Shown here piece after piece: positions 36,241 through 43,867 of a DNA stretch of 64,000 nucleotides. Source of the stretch: Azospirillum halopraeferens DSM 3675. GTDB lineage: Bacteria; Pseudomonadota; Alphaproteobacteria; Azospirillales; Azospirillaceae. The position numbers and the translations under genes were made by a program. The notes beneath the pieces are model-generated. The model saw only the letters and a list, made by a program, of their open reading frames with translations. It ran no database searches and was not told the origin of the DNA. How positions within the stretch are numbered: position 1 is the first letter of the stretch; every line of letters begins with the position of its first letter. The stretch is from the NCBI RefSeq assembly GCF_000429625.1, contig NZ_KE386927.1, positions 237,160-301,159 on the forward strand, in the 5' to 3' direction.

Positions 36241-37521
36241 TCAATGGAACTGATCGGCCTCGGTGGAGTCCTTGTACGCGGTGGTCGAGGACATGCCGCC
36301 CGAGACGGCCATCGACACGGCGTCGAAGTAGCCGGTGCCCACCTCGCGCTGGTGCTTGGTGGCGGTGTAGCCGAGGCGCTCGGCCTCGAACTCGGCCTGC
36401 TGAAGCTCCGAGTAGGCGGCCATGCCGCGCTCCGCGTAGCCCTTGGCCAGCATGAAGGCCGAATAGTTCAGCGAGTGGAAGCCCGCCAGCGTGACGAACT
36501 GGTACTTGTAGCCCATGGCGCCCAGCTCGGCCTGGAACTTGGCGATGGTCGCCTCGTCCAGGTTGGCCTTCCAGTTGAAGGAGGGCGAGCAGTTGTAGGC
36601 GAGCAGCTTGCCGGGGAACTCCTTGTGGATGGCCTCGGCGAAGCGGCGGGCCTCCTCCAGGTTCGGCTTGGAGGTCTCCCACCACAGCGCGTCGGCGTAG
36701 GGCGCGTAGGCCAGGCCGCGGGCGATGCAGTGCTCGACGCCCACACCCTTCTTCAGGCGGTAGAAGCCCTCCGGCGTGCGGCCTTCCTCGAAATCGATGA
36801 ACGGGTGGTCACGCTCGTCGATGTCGGAGGTGATGAGCTGCGCGCTCTCCGCGTCGGTGCGGGCGAACAGCACGGTGGAGGTGCCGCAGGTGTCGGCCGC
36901 CAGACGGGCGGCGTTCAGGGTGCGGATGAACTGCTTGGTGGGCAGCAGCACCTTGCCGCCGAGATGGCCGCACTTCTTCTCGGACGCGAGCTGGTCCTCG
37001 AAGTGGACGCCCGAGGCGCCGGCCTTGATCATGGCCTTCATCAGCTCGAAGGCGTTCAGCGGGCCGCCGAATCCGGCCTCGGCGTCGGCGATGATCGGGG
37101 CGAACCAGTAGGTGTCGCTCTTGCCCTCGGCGGTGTCGATCTCGTCGGCGCGCTTGAAGGTGTTGTTGATGCGCTCGACGATCGCCGGCACCGAGTTGGC
37201 CGGGTACAGGCTCTGGTCCGGGTACATCTGACCGGCCAGGTTGGCGTCGCCGGCGACCTGCCAGCCCGACAGGTAGATGGCCTTCAGGCCGGCCTTCACC
37301 GCCTGCATCGCCTGGTTGCCGGTCAGCGCGCCCAGGGTGTGCACGTAGGGCTCGGTGTGCAGCAGCTCCCACAGGCGCTTCGCACCCATCTCGGCGAGGG
37401 TGTACTCGATCCTGACCGATCCGCTCAGGCGCTTGACGTCCGCATCGGTGTAATCGCGCTTGATGCCTTCCCAGCGCTTGGCGTGGATGGCGGCCTTGGT
37501 CGTGTCGTCGATCGGAGCCAT
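36241..37521 (-). CDS. aceA: Isocitrate lyase
   Basis: First enzyme of the glyoxylate bypass, cleaving isocitrate to succinate and glyoxylate. 426 residues from the ATG at 37521; the frame extends further upstream but the family starts here. The catalytic loop [14 protein letters not shown] is intact, as are [21 protein letters not shown] and [14 protein letters not shown]. It is divergent from a RamB-type regulator with repeated GTAAA sites between, and has its own terminator, so it is probably a single-gene unit. Malate synthase is not in the window. Confidence 0.98.
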   Translation of the reverse strand: MAPIDDTTKAAIHAKRWEGIKRDYTDADVKRLSGSVRIEYTLAEMGAKRLWELLHTEPYVHTLGALTGNQAMQAVKAGLKAIYLSGWQVAGDANLAGQMYPDQSLYPANSVPAIVERINNTFKRADEIDTAEGKSDTYWFAPIIADAEAGFGGPLNAFELMKAMIKAGASGVHFEDQLASEKKCGHLGGKVLLPTKQFIRTLNAARLAADTCGTSTVLFARTDAESAQLITSDIDERDHPFIDFEEGRTPEGFYRLKKGVGVEHCIARGLAYAPYADALWWETSKPNLEEARRFAEAIHKEFPGKLLAYNCSPSFNWKANLDEATIAKFQAELGAMGYKYQFVTLAGFHSLNYSAFMLAKGYAERGMAAYSELQQAEFEAERLGYTATKHQREVGTGYFDAVSMAVSGGMSSTTAYKDSTEADQFH

Positions 37522-37666
37522 GATGGGTATCCTCTTTGTCCGACTGGGCGTCCGGGTGGAGCGCGTCCTCCCCCACCCGGCTGGGTCTTTTTCTCGTGGC
37601 GGCATGTGCACCGCAGCACCGGGTTCACAGTTATGACGGATTCCCCGCGGCTGCAATAAGTGCTTG

Positions 37667-37731
37667 TTTGTAAAGTGGTAAGTTTGTAAACTCTCGGTCA
37701 GGGATTTCTGTAAATCCGTAAACCTTGTAAA
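37667..37731. promoter_or_regulatory. Cluster of GTAAA operator-like repeats between aceA and RamB-like gene
   Basis: Five octamers of the form YNYGTAAA or close to it lie on the plus strand: TTTGTAAA (37667), TTTGTAAA (37683), TCTGTAAA (37707), TCCGTAAA (37715) and CTTGTAAA (37724). They fill the AT-rich part of the divergent intergenic region. RamB-family regulators are known to bind AA/GAACTTTGCAAA-like sites in Corynebacterium; the TTTGTAAA core is similar. Binding by the adjacent regulator is inference. Confidence 0.65.
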
Positions 37732-37765
37732 GTCCGGGGGTTGCCGGACGCACGCCGGGCGGATC

Positions 37766-39214
37766 ATGGACAAGAAGGCGATGCTGGGCCCCAAGGTGCG
37801 GCGCCTGCGCCGCGAACAGGGGCTGACCCAGGCCCAGATGGCGGAGCAGCTCGGCATCTCCGCCAGCTATCTGAACCTGATCGAGCACAACCAGCGCCCC
37901 GTGACGGTGCCGCTGCTGCTGAAGCTGGGCAACGCCTTCGGCGTCGACATCCAGTCCTTCGCCGAGGACGAGGAGAGCCGCCTGGTCGCCGGCCTGCGCG
38001 AGGTGTTCGCCGACCCGCTGTTCAACGCCTCCGACATCAAGAACCAGGACTTCCGGGAGCTGGCCGCGGTGGCCCCGACGCTGGGCCAGGCGGTGGTGAC
38101 GCTGTACCAGGCCTACCGGGACTCGCGCGCCGACCTGGAAGCCCTGTCGGAGCGGGTGGCCGACCGCGAAAAGCTGCACCTGGTGCAGAACGCCACCTTC
38201 CCGCTGGAGGAGGTGCGCGACCTCTTCCACACCCACCACAACCACTTCCCGGAGCTGGAGGCGGCGGCCGAGGCGCTGTGGAAGGACGGCGCGCTGGACC
38301 GCAACGACATCTACCGCGGCCTGGCCGACCTGCTGCAGACCCAGCACGCCGTGCGCGTGCGCCTGATGCCGGCGGACGTCATGGGCTACGCCGTGCGGCG
38401 CTTCGACCGGCACGGCCGGCGCATCCTGCTGTCGGAGATGCTGGCGCCGTCGGGGCGCGCCTTCCAGCTCGCCTGCCAGTTGGCGCTGCTGCGCCACCGC
38501 GACCTGCTGAACCGGATCGTCGACGCCGCCGCCCTGTCGGGGGACGAGGCGCGACGGCTGGCCCGCATCGGCCTGTGCAACTATTTCGCCGGCGCGGTGC
38601 TGATGCCCTACGACCGGTTCCTGGAATCGGCGCGCCAGGTGCGCTACGACATCGACATCCTGCGCCGCCGCTTCGACGCCTCGTTCGAACAGGTGTGCCA
38701 CCGGCTGACCACGCTGCAACGGCCGGGGGCGCGCGGCGTGCCGTTTTTCCTGATCCGCGTCGACGCCGCCGGCAACGTGTCCAAGCGCTTCAGCGGCGCC
38801 GGCTTCCACTTCGCCCGCTTCGGCGGCGCCTGCCCGCGCTGGATCGTCTACGAGGCGTTCCGCACGCCCGGCAAGATCCACACCCAGCTTGCCAGGATGC
38901 CGGACGGCACCACCTATTTCTCGCTGGCCCGCACGGTGGTGAAGGCCAGCGGCGGCTACAGCAGCCCGCCGCAGCAGTTCGCCATGGCGCTGGGCTGCGA
39001 GGTCGCGCACGCCGCGCAGATCACCTATGCCGACGGCGTCGACCTGGACAACACCGAGGCGGCGACGCCCATCGGTGTGAATTGCCGCCTGTGCCCGCGT
39101 CTCGACTGCTCGCAGCGGGCCTTCCCGCCGCTCAACAACCGCTTGATCGTGGACGAGAATCTGCGCGGCCTGACGCCCTATCTGTTCGCCCCGCCGGCCG
39201 GCGAGGGCCGCTGA
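37766..39214 (+). CDS. RamB/ScfR-type XRE regulator with IrrE-like metalloprotease-fold domain
   Basis: 482 residues from the ATG at 37766. N-terminal HTH (about 10-65: [38 protein letters not shown]), a middle ImmA/IrrE-like (DUF955) region around [20 protein letters not shown] to [14 protein letters not shown], where the metal-binding HExxH is replaced, and a C-terminal DUF2083 region with [19 protein letters not shown]. This is the short-chain fatty acyl/RamB family controlling acetate and glyoxylate genes. Divergent position to aceA and the repeats between suggest it controls aceA and itself, probably sensing an acyl-CoA. Confidence 0.87.
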   Translation: MDKKAMLGPKVRRLRREQGLTQAQMAEQLGISASYLNLIEHNQRPVTVPLLLKLGNAFGVDIQSFAEDEESRLVAGLREVFADPLFNASDIKNQDFRELAAVAPTLGQAVVTLYQAYRDSRADLEALSERVADREKLHLVQNATFPLEEVRDLFHTHHNHFPELEAAAEALWKDGALDRNDIYRGLADLLQTQHAVRVRLMPADVMGYAVRRFDRHGRRILLSEMLAPSGRAFQLACQLALLRHRDLLNRIVDAAALSGDEARRLARIGLCNYFAGAVLMPYDRFLESARQVRYDIDILRRRFDASFEQVCHRLTTLQRPGARGVPFFLIRVDAAGNVSKRFSGAGFHFARFGGACPRWIVYEAFRTPGKIHTQLARMPDGTTYFSLARTVVKASGGYSSPPQQFAMALGCEVAHAAQITYADGVDLDNTEAATPIGVNCRLCPRLDCSQRAFPPLNNRLIVDENLRGLTPYLFAPPAGEGR

Positions 39215-39242
39215 GACGGGGAAATACAACAGTTAGTTCATG

Positions 39243-39255
39243 TCTATCTGATAGA
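39243..39255. promoter_or_regulatory. Small palindrome upstream of fpr
   Basis: TCTATCTGATAGA is a perfect palindrome around one central base, in an AT-rich patch about 110 bp before the fpr start. LysR-type factors often bind such TNA-type sites, and fpr genes are commonly controlled by redox or LysR factors in relatives. No regulator for it is in the window. Confidence 0.4.
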
Positions 39256-39364
39256 ATCACACACTGACAACGTGGGTATTTTTCTCTGGCCTTGCGTTGT
39301 TGTTGTGGTTTATCGATGGGGTGCCGCCCCGCATGAAGCGATCGAACGAAGGTGACAAGGAGCC

Positions 39365-40138
39365 ATGAGCAACATCCTCCGGGAACGAGTCCTGCGCGTC
39401 CACCACTGGACGGATACGCTGTTCAGCTTCGTCACCACGCGCGACCCGTCCTTCCGCTTCCTGAACGGGCAGTTCACGATGATCGGGCTGGAGGTCGAGG
39501 GCAAGCCGCTGCTGCGCGCCTATTCCATGGCCAGCGCGAACTACGAGGACACGCTGGAGTTCTTCTCCATCAAGGTGCCCAACGGCCCGCTGACCTCGCG
39601 CTTGCAGCACCTGAAGGAAGGGGACACGCTGCTGGTCAACCGCAAGGCGACCGGCACCCTGCTGGTGGACAACCTTCTGCCGGGGCGCACCCTGTATCTG
39701 CTGTCCACCGGCACCGGGCTGGCCCCGTTCCTCAGCGTCATCAAGGACCCCGAGGTGTACGAGCGCTATGAGCGGGTGGTGCTGACCCACACCTGCCGCA
39801 CGGTGGCCGAACTGGCCTACCGCCGGGTCATCACCGAGGTGCTGCCGGCGAACGAGTTCTTCGGCGAGGCGGTGCGCGAGAAGCTGGTCTATTATCCCAC
39901 GGTGACGCGCGAAGCGTTCGAGCATCAGGGCCGCATCACCGACCTGATCCGCAGCGGCACCCTGTTCACCGACATCGGCCTGCCACCGCTGGACCGGGAG
40001 AACGACCGGGTGATGATCTGCGGCAGCCCCGACATGCTGGCGGACTCCACGGCGCTGCTGGAGGAGCGCGGCTTCGTCATGGGCAATCACGGCGAGCCCG
40101 GCCACTTCGTCATCGAGAAGGCGTTCGTGGAGCGCTGA
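39365..40138 (+). CDS. fpr: Ferredoxin/flavodoxin-NADP+ reductase (plant-type FPR fold)
   Basis: 257 residues. FAD-binding RAYSMASANYED (about 58-69) and the C-terminal NADP-binding TGTGLAPFLSVIKD (about 116-129), with VMICGSPDM and a C-terminal HFVIEKAFVER. The short bacterial FPR class supplies electrons to ferredoxin or flavodoxin for oxidative defence or nitrogen fixation. An unrelated reductase of the thioredoxin-reductase-like type lies at 41177. It is convergent with the hypothetical gene at 40146. Confidence 0.94.
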   Translation: MSNILRERVLRVHHWTDTLFSFVTTRDPSFRFLNGQFTMIGLEVEGKPLLRAYSMASANYEDTLEFFSIKVPNGPLTSRLQHLKEGDTLLVNRKATGTLLVDNLLPGRTLYLLSTGTGLAPFLSVIKDPEVYERYERVVLTHTCRTVAELAYRRVITEVLPANEFFGEAVREKLVYYPTVTREAFEHQGRITDLIRSGTLFTDIGLPPLDRENDRVMICGSPDMLADSTALLEERGFVMGNHGEPGHFVIEKAFVER

Positions 40139-40145
40139 CCCGGGC

Positions 40146-40547
40146 TCAGGCGGCCGGCAGCGGCATCCGGCGTCCCGCGGCGGCGCGCCGCGGGGCGGGG
40201 TGCCCTTCCACCAGGCGCGGCGGCTTGTTGAAGTTGATGGTGATCATCAGCGACAGCGCGCCGCCGATCAGGTGCAGCGTCTTGTCCCCGTCGACGGGCA
40301 GCGGGATCCTGCGGTCCATGCAATAGGCCACCAGCGCCGCCGCCACTTCCCCTTCCCCCAGCACCATGGGCGTCCCGACGCCGTAATCGTCGATCACGGC
40401 GATGGTCGTGCGCACGCCGTCGGTGGCGTCGTAGGTGACGCCCTGCACCGTGCCCGTCGGCAGCTCCTCGCGCCGCTTGCGCCGGCGATCCAGCACCGCG
40501 CGGGCCACCTCCTGTTCGGTGAAGACGAGGCAGCGGCATTCCTTCAT
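40146..40547 (-). CDS. Conserved hypothetical protein
   Basis: 133 residues from the ATG at 40547 (MKECRCLVFTEQEVARAVL). It has a basic helical N-terminus (LDRRRKRREELP), then GTVQGVTYDATDGVRTTIAV, GEGEVAAALVAYCMDRRIPL and LIGGALSLMITINFNK, giving a mixed alpha/beta fold, and an Arg-rich tail. The frame is open up to 40637 but family-like sequence starts at 40547. I recall no named domain. It is convergent with fpr at a distance of 7 bp. Confidence 0.6.
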   Translation of the reverse strand: MKECRCLVFTEQEVARAVLDRRRKRREELPTGTVQGVTYDATDGVRTTIAVIDDYGVGTPMVLGEGEVAAALVAYCMDRRIPLPVDGDKTLHLIGGALSLMITINFNKPPRLVEGHPAPRRAAAGRRMPLPAA

Positions 40548-40851
40548 GGCGGTGTCCCGGCCGGAGTTCGACCGGCACCACCGAACCGCCGCAGCGGGGT
40601 GGCGCCGTTTTCCCGATAATTGTCTCTCATTCGGCATAAATCAATCGGGGTATACGCAGGTCGGACCCGATGTCACACCCCCCTTCGCCCCGGGGTGGCC
40701 TCCGCCGACGCATCCGGCGTCTTGCCCGGACCCGGCCGAACGCCGATACTCCATGGACAATTGCCCGGTCCATCCGGGGGAGGCATGGCGTGATCGATCC
40801 GGCACGAACCATTGCAGTGGTCGGCGGTGCTCCGGTGGTGGAATCAACTCG
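40548..40851. other. Intergenic region with AT-rich patch
   Basis: About 300 bp between the divergent hypothetical gene and the DUF2384 gene. It contains an AT-richer stretch near 40615-40655 (CATAAATCAATCGG) likely to hold promoters for one or both. A short open frame at 40670-40855 overlaps the next start by ATGA but its composition is not protein-like, so it is not called. Confidence 0.5.
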
Positions 40852-41070
40852 ATGACGCCCGAGCCGTCGGACCGTCGGCTGCGGGCCGCGCGCATCATGG
40901 CACTGGCGCAGGACACCTTCGGGGCAGCCCCCAAGGCCGGCGCATGGTTGCACCGCCCCACCGCAGCGCTCGGAGGCAAGCGCCCGCTCGACCTGCTGGA
41001 TACCGATGAAGGCGCCCGCGACGTGGAGACGCGGCTCGGCCGGATCGCGCACGGGATCATCGCGCGATGA
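40852..41070 (+). CDS. Orphan MbcA/ParS/Xre antitoxin-type protein (DUF2384)
   Basis: 72 residues from the ATG at 40852. The C-terminal 45 residues carry the DUF2384 toxin-binding domain: AGAWLHRPTAALGGKRPLDL, LLDTDEGARDVETRLGRIAHG. In complete systems this domain follows an Xre HTH and the gene is beside a RES-domain NAD-degrading toxin. Here neither an HTH nor a RES gene is present, so it is either an orphan or a lone domain with another role. An earlier in-frame ATG at 40753 would add an unconvincing N-terminus. Confidence 0.72.
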   Translation: MTPEPSDRRLRAARIMALAQDTFGAAPKAGAWLHRPTAALGGKRPLDLLDTDEGARDVETRLGRIAHGIIAR

Positions 41071-41176
41071 CGGAGCCCGCACGCACCCGCCCCCGCACCG
41101 AGCGGGGTTGATCCCTTGCGCGAAACCGGACATGTAAGGCGCCATTGATCCACCCGCCGCCCATTCCGGAGTTCCC

Positions 41177-42199
41177 ATGTCCGCAGCCCCCCACCGCACC
41201 GACGTCGCCGTCATCGGTGCCGGCCCGACCGGCCTCTTCGCCGTCTTCGAATGCGGCATGCTGAAGATGAGCTGCCATGTCATCGACGCGCTCGACATGG
41301 TGGGTGGCCAGTGCGCGGCGCTCTATCCGGAAAAGCCGATCTACGACATCCCCGGCCACCCCTCCATCGACGCCGCCGACCTGATCGACCGGCTGGCCGC
41401 CCAGGCCGCCCCCTTCGCGCCCACCTACCACCTGGGCCAGCAGGTGGAGACGCTGACCCGCACGGACGAGGGGCGCTGGCTGCTGGAGACGAGCATCGGC
41501 ACCCGCATCGACGCGGGCGCGGTGATCATCGCCGCCGGGGCCGGCGCTTTCGGGCCCAACCGGCCGCCGCTGGACGGGCTGGAGTCGTTCGAGGGCAAGT
41601 CGGTCTTCTACATGGTGCGCCGCCGCCAGGACTTCGCCGGCAAGCGGGTGGTGATCGCCGGCGGCGGCGATTCCGCGGTGGACTGGACCCTGTCGCTGGC
41701 CGACATCGCGGAGAAGGTCTATGTGGTGCACCGCCGGGCCAAGTTCCGCGCGGCACCGGAGAGCGTGGCGCGCATGGAGGCGCTGGCGCGCGACGGGCGG
41801 GTGGAGATGGTGGTGCCCTACCAGCTCTCCGGCCTGGAAGGTGCCGACGGCCTGCTGACGGCGGTGCGCGTCGCCACCCTGGACGGCGAGGAGAAGGCCC
41901 TGCCGGCCGACGCCATGCTGGCCTTCTTCGGCCTGTCCATGAACCTCGGCCCCATCGCCCAATGGGGGCTGAACCTGGAGCGCAACCACATCGCGGTGGA
42001 GCCGGCGACCGCGGCCACCAGCGTGCCCGGCGTCTTCGCCATCGGCGACATCGCGGCCTATCCGGGCAAGCTGAAGCTGATCCTCTGCGGCTTTGCCGAG
42101 GCCGCCCAGGCGGCGCACGCCATCCACCCGCTGATCCACCCCGGCGAGGCCCTGCACTTCGAGTATTCCACCAGCAAGGGCGTGCCGGGGGCGGAGTAG
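41177..42199 (+). CDS. Ferredoxin-NADP+ reductase, thioredoxin-reductase-like type
   Basis: 340 residues, two dinucleotide-binding folds: FAD VAVIGAGPTGLFAVFECGML (about 10-29), GGQCAALYPEKPIYDIPGHP, NADPH VVIAGGGDSAVDWTLSLADI, and the C-terminal FAD motif VFAIGDIAAYPGKLKLILCG. There is no CxxC redox pair, which separates it from true thioredoxin reductase and fits the YumC/Chlorobium-type FNR. It sits 1 kb from fpr, so the strain has two unrelated reductases close together. Tandem hairpins follow at once. Confidence 0.92.
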   Translation: MSAAPHRTDVAVIGAGPTGLFAVFECGMLKMSCHVIDALDMVGGQCAALYPEKPIYDIPGHPSIDAADLIDRLAAQAAPFAPTYHLGQQVETLTRTDEGRWLLETSIGTRIDAGAVIIAAGAGAFGPNRPPLDGLESFEGKSVFYMVRRRQDFAGKRVVIAGGGDSAVDWTLSLADIAEKVYVVHRRAKFRAAPESVARMEALARDGRVEMVVPYQLSGLEGADGLLTAVRVATLDGEEKALPADAMLAFFGLSMNLGPIAQWGLNLERNHIAVEPATAATSVPGVFAIGDIAAYPGKLKLILCGFAEAAQAAHAIHPLIHPGEALHFEYSTSKGVPGAE

Positions 42200-42201
42200 G
42201 C

Positions 42202-42275
42202 GCCGGAATCGCAAAAGCCGCCCCCTTCCGGGGGCGGCGCCGGAATCGCGAAGGCCGCCCCCTTCCGGGAGCGGC
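42202..42275 (+). terminator. Tandemly duplicated 37-bp terminator hairpin
   Basis: Two 37-bp direct copies: GCCGGAATCGC.. at 42202-42238 and 42239-42275, differing at three positions. In each, GCCGCCCCC pairs with GGGGGCGGC (42217-42225 with 42230-42238 in copy one; copy two has one mismatch). They lie 2 bp after the FNR stop and before the convergent Spy-like gene. The tandem repetition is a recent local duplication. Confidence 0.75.
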
Positions 42276-42292
42276 CCTTGCGGCGCGGACCG

Positions 42293-42859
42293 TCAGCCGC
42301 CCTGACGGCCGGGGCCGGAACCCGGACCCTGGCCCTGACCCGGACCCTGGCCCTGACCCGGACCCTGGCCGGGGCCGCCCGGACCGGCGCCGGGGCCGCC
42401 GGGGCGGCCGCGGTTCATCATCTCGTTGGCGATGGTCTGCTGCTCGGGCGTGAGCTGGCCGTACATCTCCTTCAGCGCCGGGACGACCGCCTCGAACTGG
42501 GCGGCGCGGGCGGACATCATGGTCTGCATGCGCTCGGCGCGTTCCGGCAGGGTGGTCGGCCGGGGCTGGTCCTTCAGCCGGGCGCACGCCTCGGCCACCG
42601 GCTGCTGGCTGGTGCGCACGGTTTCGGCGAAGCGGGTCCAGGCCGCTTCCTGCTGCTGGGTGATGGCAAGCTTCTCCTTGGCGAAGGCCAGCATGCCGGC
42701 GGTGCGGGCCTGCTGGTTCTCGCACATCCGCTCGGGACCGCCGAAGCCGCCGGGGCCCCAGCCGTGGTGCATGCCGCCGGGCCGGGCGTCGGCGGCGAAC
42801 GGCAGGGCGACGGCCAGGCCGATGCCGAGTGCGGCGGCGGTGAGGGCGATGCGTTTCAT
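42293..42859 (-). CDS. Spy/CpxP-like periplasmic protein (LTxxQ family)
   Basis: 188 residues from the ATG at 42859. Signal peptide MKRIALTAAALGIGLAVALP with likely cleavage after DARP or ALA; mature helical part with KLAITQQQEAAWTRFAETV and YGQLTPEQQTIANEMM, the LTxxQ signature of Spy/CpxP envelope-stress chaperones. The C-terminus is a GPGQGQ repeat coded by an 18-bp-like DNA repeat (about 42315-42380) and may be length-variable. It is divergent from the two-component genes, with direct repeats between, so it is probably a target of that system. Confidence 0.85.
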   Translation of the reverse strand: MKRIALTAAALGIGLAVALPFAADARPGGMHHGWGPGGFGGPERMCENQQARTAGMLAFAKEKLAITQQQEAAWTRFAETVRTSQQPVAEACARLKDQPRPTTLPERAERMQTMMSARAAQFEAVVPALKEMYGQLTPEQQTIANEMMNRGRPGGPGAGPGGPGQGPGQGQGPGQGQGPGSGPGRQGG

Positions 42860-42995
42860 CGTGGGAACTCCCTGGTGATCGTCTGAAGTGTGGGTCGTCC
42901 GTATTCCGGTCGGGTCTGCCGTCGTCCGGCGCTCCCGATGACCCTGATCCTGCGACCGTTGGTTTGCCGGTTGATGTCCGGCGGGACGGTCTTTG

Positions 42996-43038
42996 GTAAC
43001 AGTGTGTAACAGCCGCGGCGGCCGTAACGCGGCGTAAC
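42996..43038. promoter_or_regulatory. Two GTAAC-N5-GTAAC boxes (CpxR-box-like)
   Basis: GTAAC at 42996-43000 and 43006-43010 form one direct repeat with 5-bp spacer, and GTAAC at 43024-43028 and 43034-43038 form a second. The known CpxR consensus in Enterobacteria is GTAAA-N5-GTAAA, the same 10-bp period. The boxes lie between the divergent Spy-like gene and the response regulator gene, and are candidate sites for that regulator. Confidence 0.75.
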
Positions 43039-43138
43039 ACATTTCCGCTTAACCGACCGGGCGAGCCGGCCGATGATGGGCCGGACCGCACCGCCGCGGC
43101 CGCACGAGGACGCCCACGGGATCGCCCACGGGGACACC

Positions 43139-43867
43139 ATGGACCGCACGCCGCACCTGCTGGTCGTCGACGACGACCGCGACATCCGCACGCTGACCGC
43201 CCAGTTCCTGACGCGGCACGGCTACCGCGTGACCGCCGTGCGCGACGGGGCGGAGATGCTGAAGACGCTGGAGACGGCGCGCATCGACCTGATCGTGCTG
43301 GACCTGATGCTGCCCGGCGAGGACGGGCTGAGCCTGTGCCGGCGCCTGCGCGCCACCTCGGCCATCCCCATCGTCATGCTGACCGCCATGGGGGAGGAGA
43401 CCGACCGCATCGTCGGGCTGGAGATGGGGGCCGACGACTATCTGGCCAAACCCTTCAGCCCGCGCGAACTGCTGGCCCGCATCAAGGCGGTGCTGAGGCG
43501 CGTCAACGCGCCGCCCGGCACGGCGGACGGCGCGCCCGCCGCGGTCCTGCGCTTCGAGGGCTGGTCGCTCGACCTCACCCGGCGGGAGCTGCACTCCCCC
43601 GACGGCGTGCTGGTCCAGCTTTCGGCCGGGGAGTACGACCTGCTGGTCGCCTTCGCCGAGCACCCGCAGCGGGTGCTCACCCGCGACCAGTTGCTGGACC
43701 TGGCGCGCGGGCGGGCGGCGGTGCCCTTCGACCGCTCGGTCGACGTCCAGGTCAGCCGGCTGCGCCGCAAGATCGAACCCGACCCGGCGGAGCCGACGCT
43801 GATCAAGACGGTGCGCGGCGGCGGTTACATCTTCACCCCCGCGGTGACGGCGGGGACCGCCCGATGA
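43139..43867 (+). CDS. OmpR-family response regulator (CpxR-like)
   Basis: 242 residues from the ATG at 43139 (an earlier ATG at 43073 is less likely). Receiver domain with the acidic pair VVDDDRD and phosphoacceptor Asp55 in IVLDLMLPGEDG; VMLTAM and YLAKPFSPRELLARIK complete it. C-terminal winged helix with LTRDQLLDLARGRAAVPFDR and VSRLRRKIEPDP plus KTVRGGGYIF. It is translationally coupled to the histidine kinase (ATGA overlap). Target probably includes the divergent Spy-like gene through the GTAAC boxes. Confidence 0.93.
   Translation: MDRTPHLLVVDDDRDIRTLTAQFLTRHGYRVTAVRDGAEMLKTLETARIDLIVLDLMLPGEDGLSLCRRLRATSAIPIVMLTAMGEETDRIVGLEMGADDYLAKPFSPRELLARIKAVLRRVNAPPGTADGAPAAVLRFEGWSLDLTRRELHSPDGVLVQLSAGEYDLLVAFAEHPQRVLTRDQLLDLARGRAAVPFDRSVDVQVSRLRRKIEPDPAEPTLIKTVRGGGYIFTPAVTAGTAR

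Noticed and set aside
40670-40855. A 61-residue frame overlapping the DUF2384 start by ATGA
   Set aside because: The composition is that of random GC-rich DNA (Arg/Pro), with no ribosome-binding site or motif.
40852-41070. A complete toxin-antitoxin locus
   Set aside because: I read both sides for a RES-domain or other small toxin gene and found only the hypothetical gene and the reductase.
42310-42400. Regular short repeats that could suggest a CRISPR array
   Set aside because: They are coding repeats in phase with GPGQGQ in the Spy-like protein; there are no unique spacers of equal length and no cas genes.
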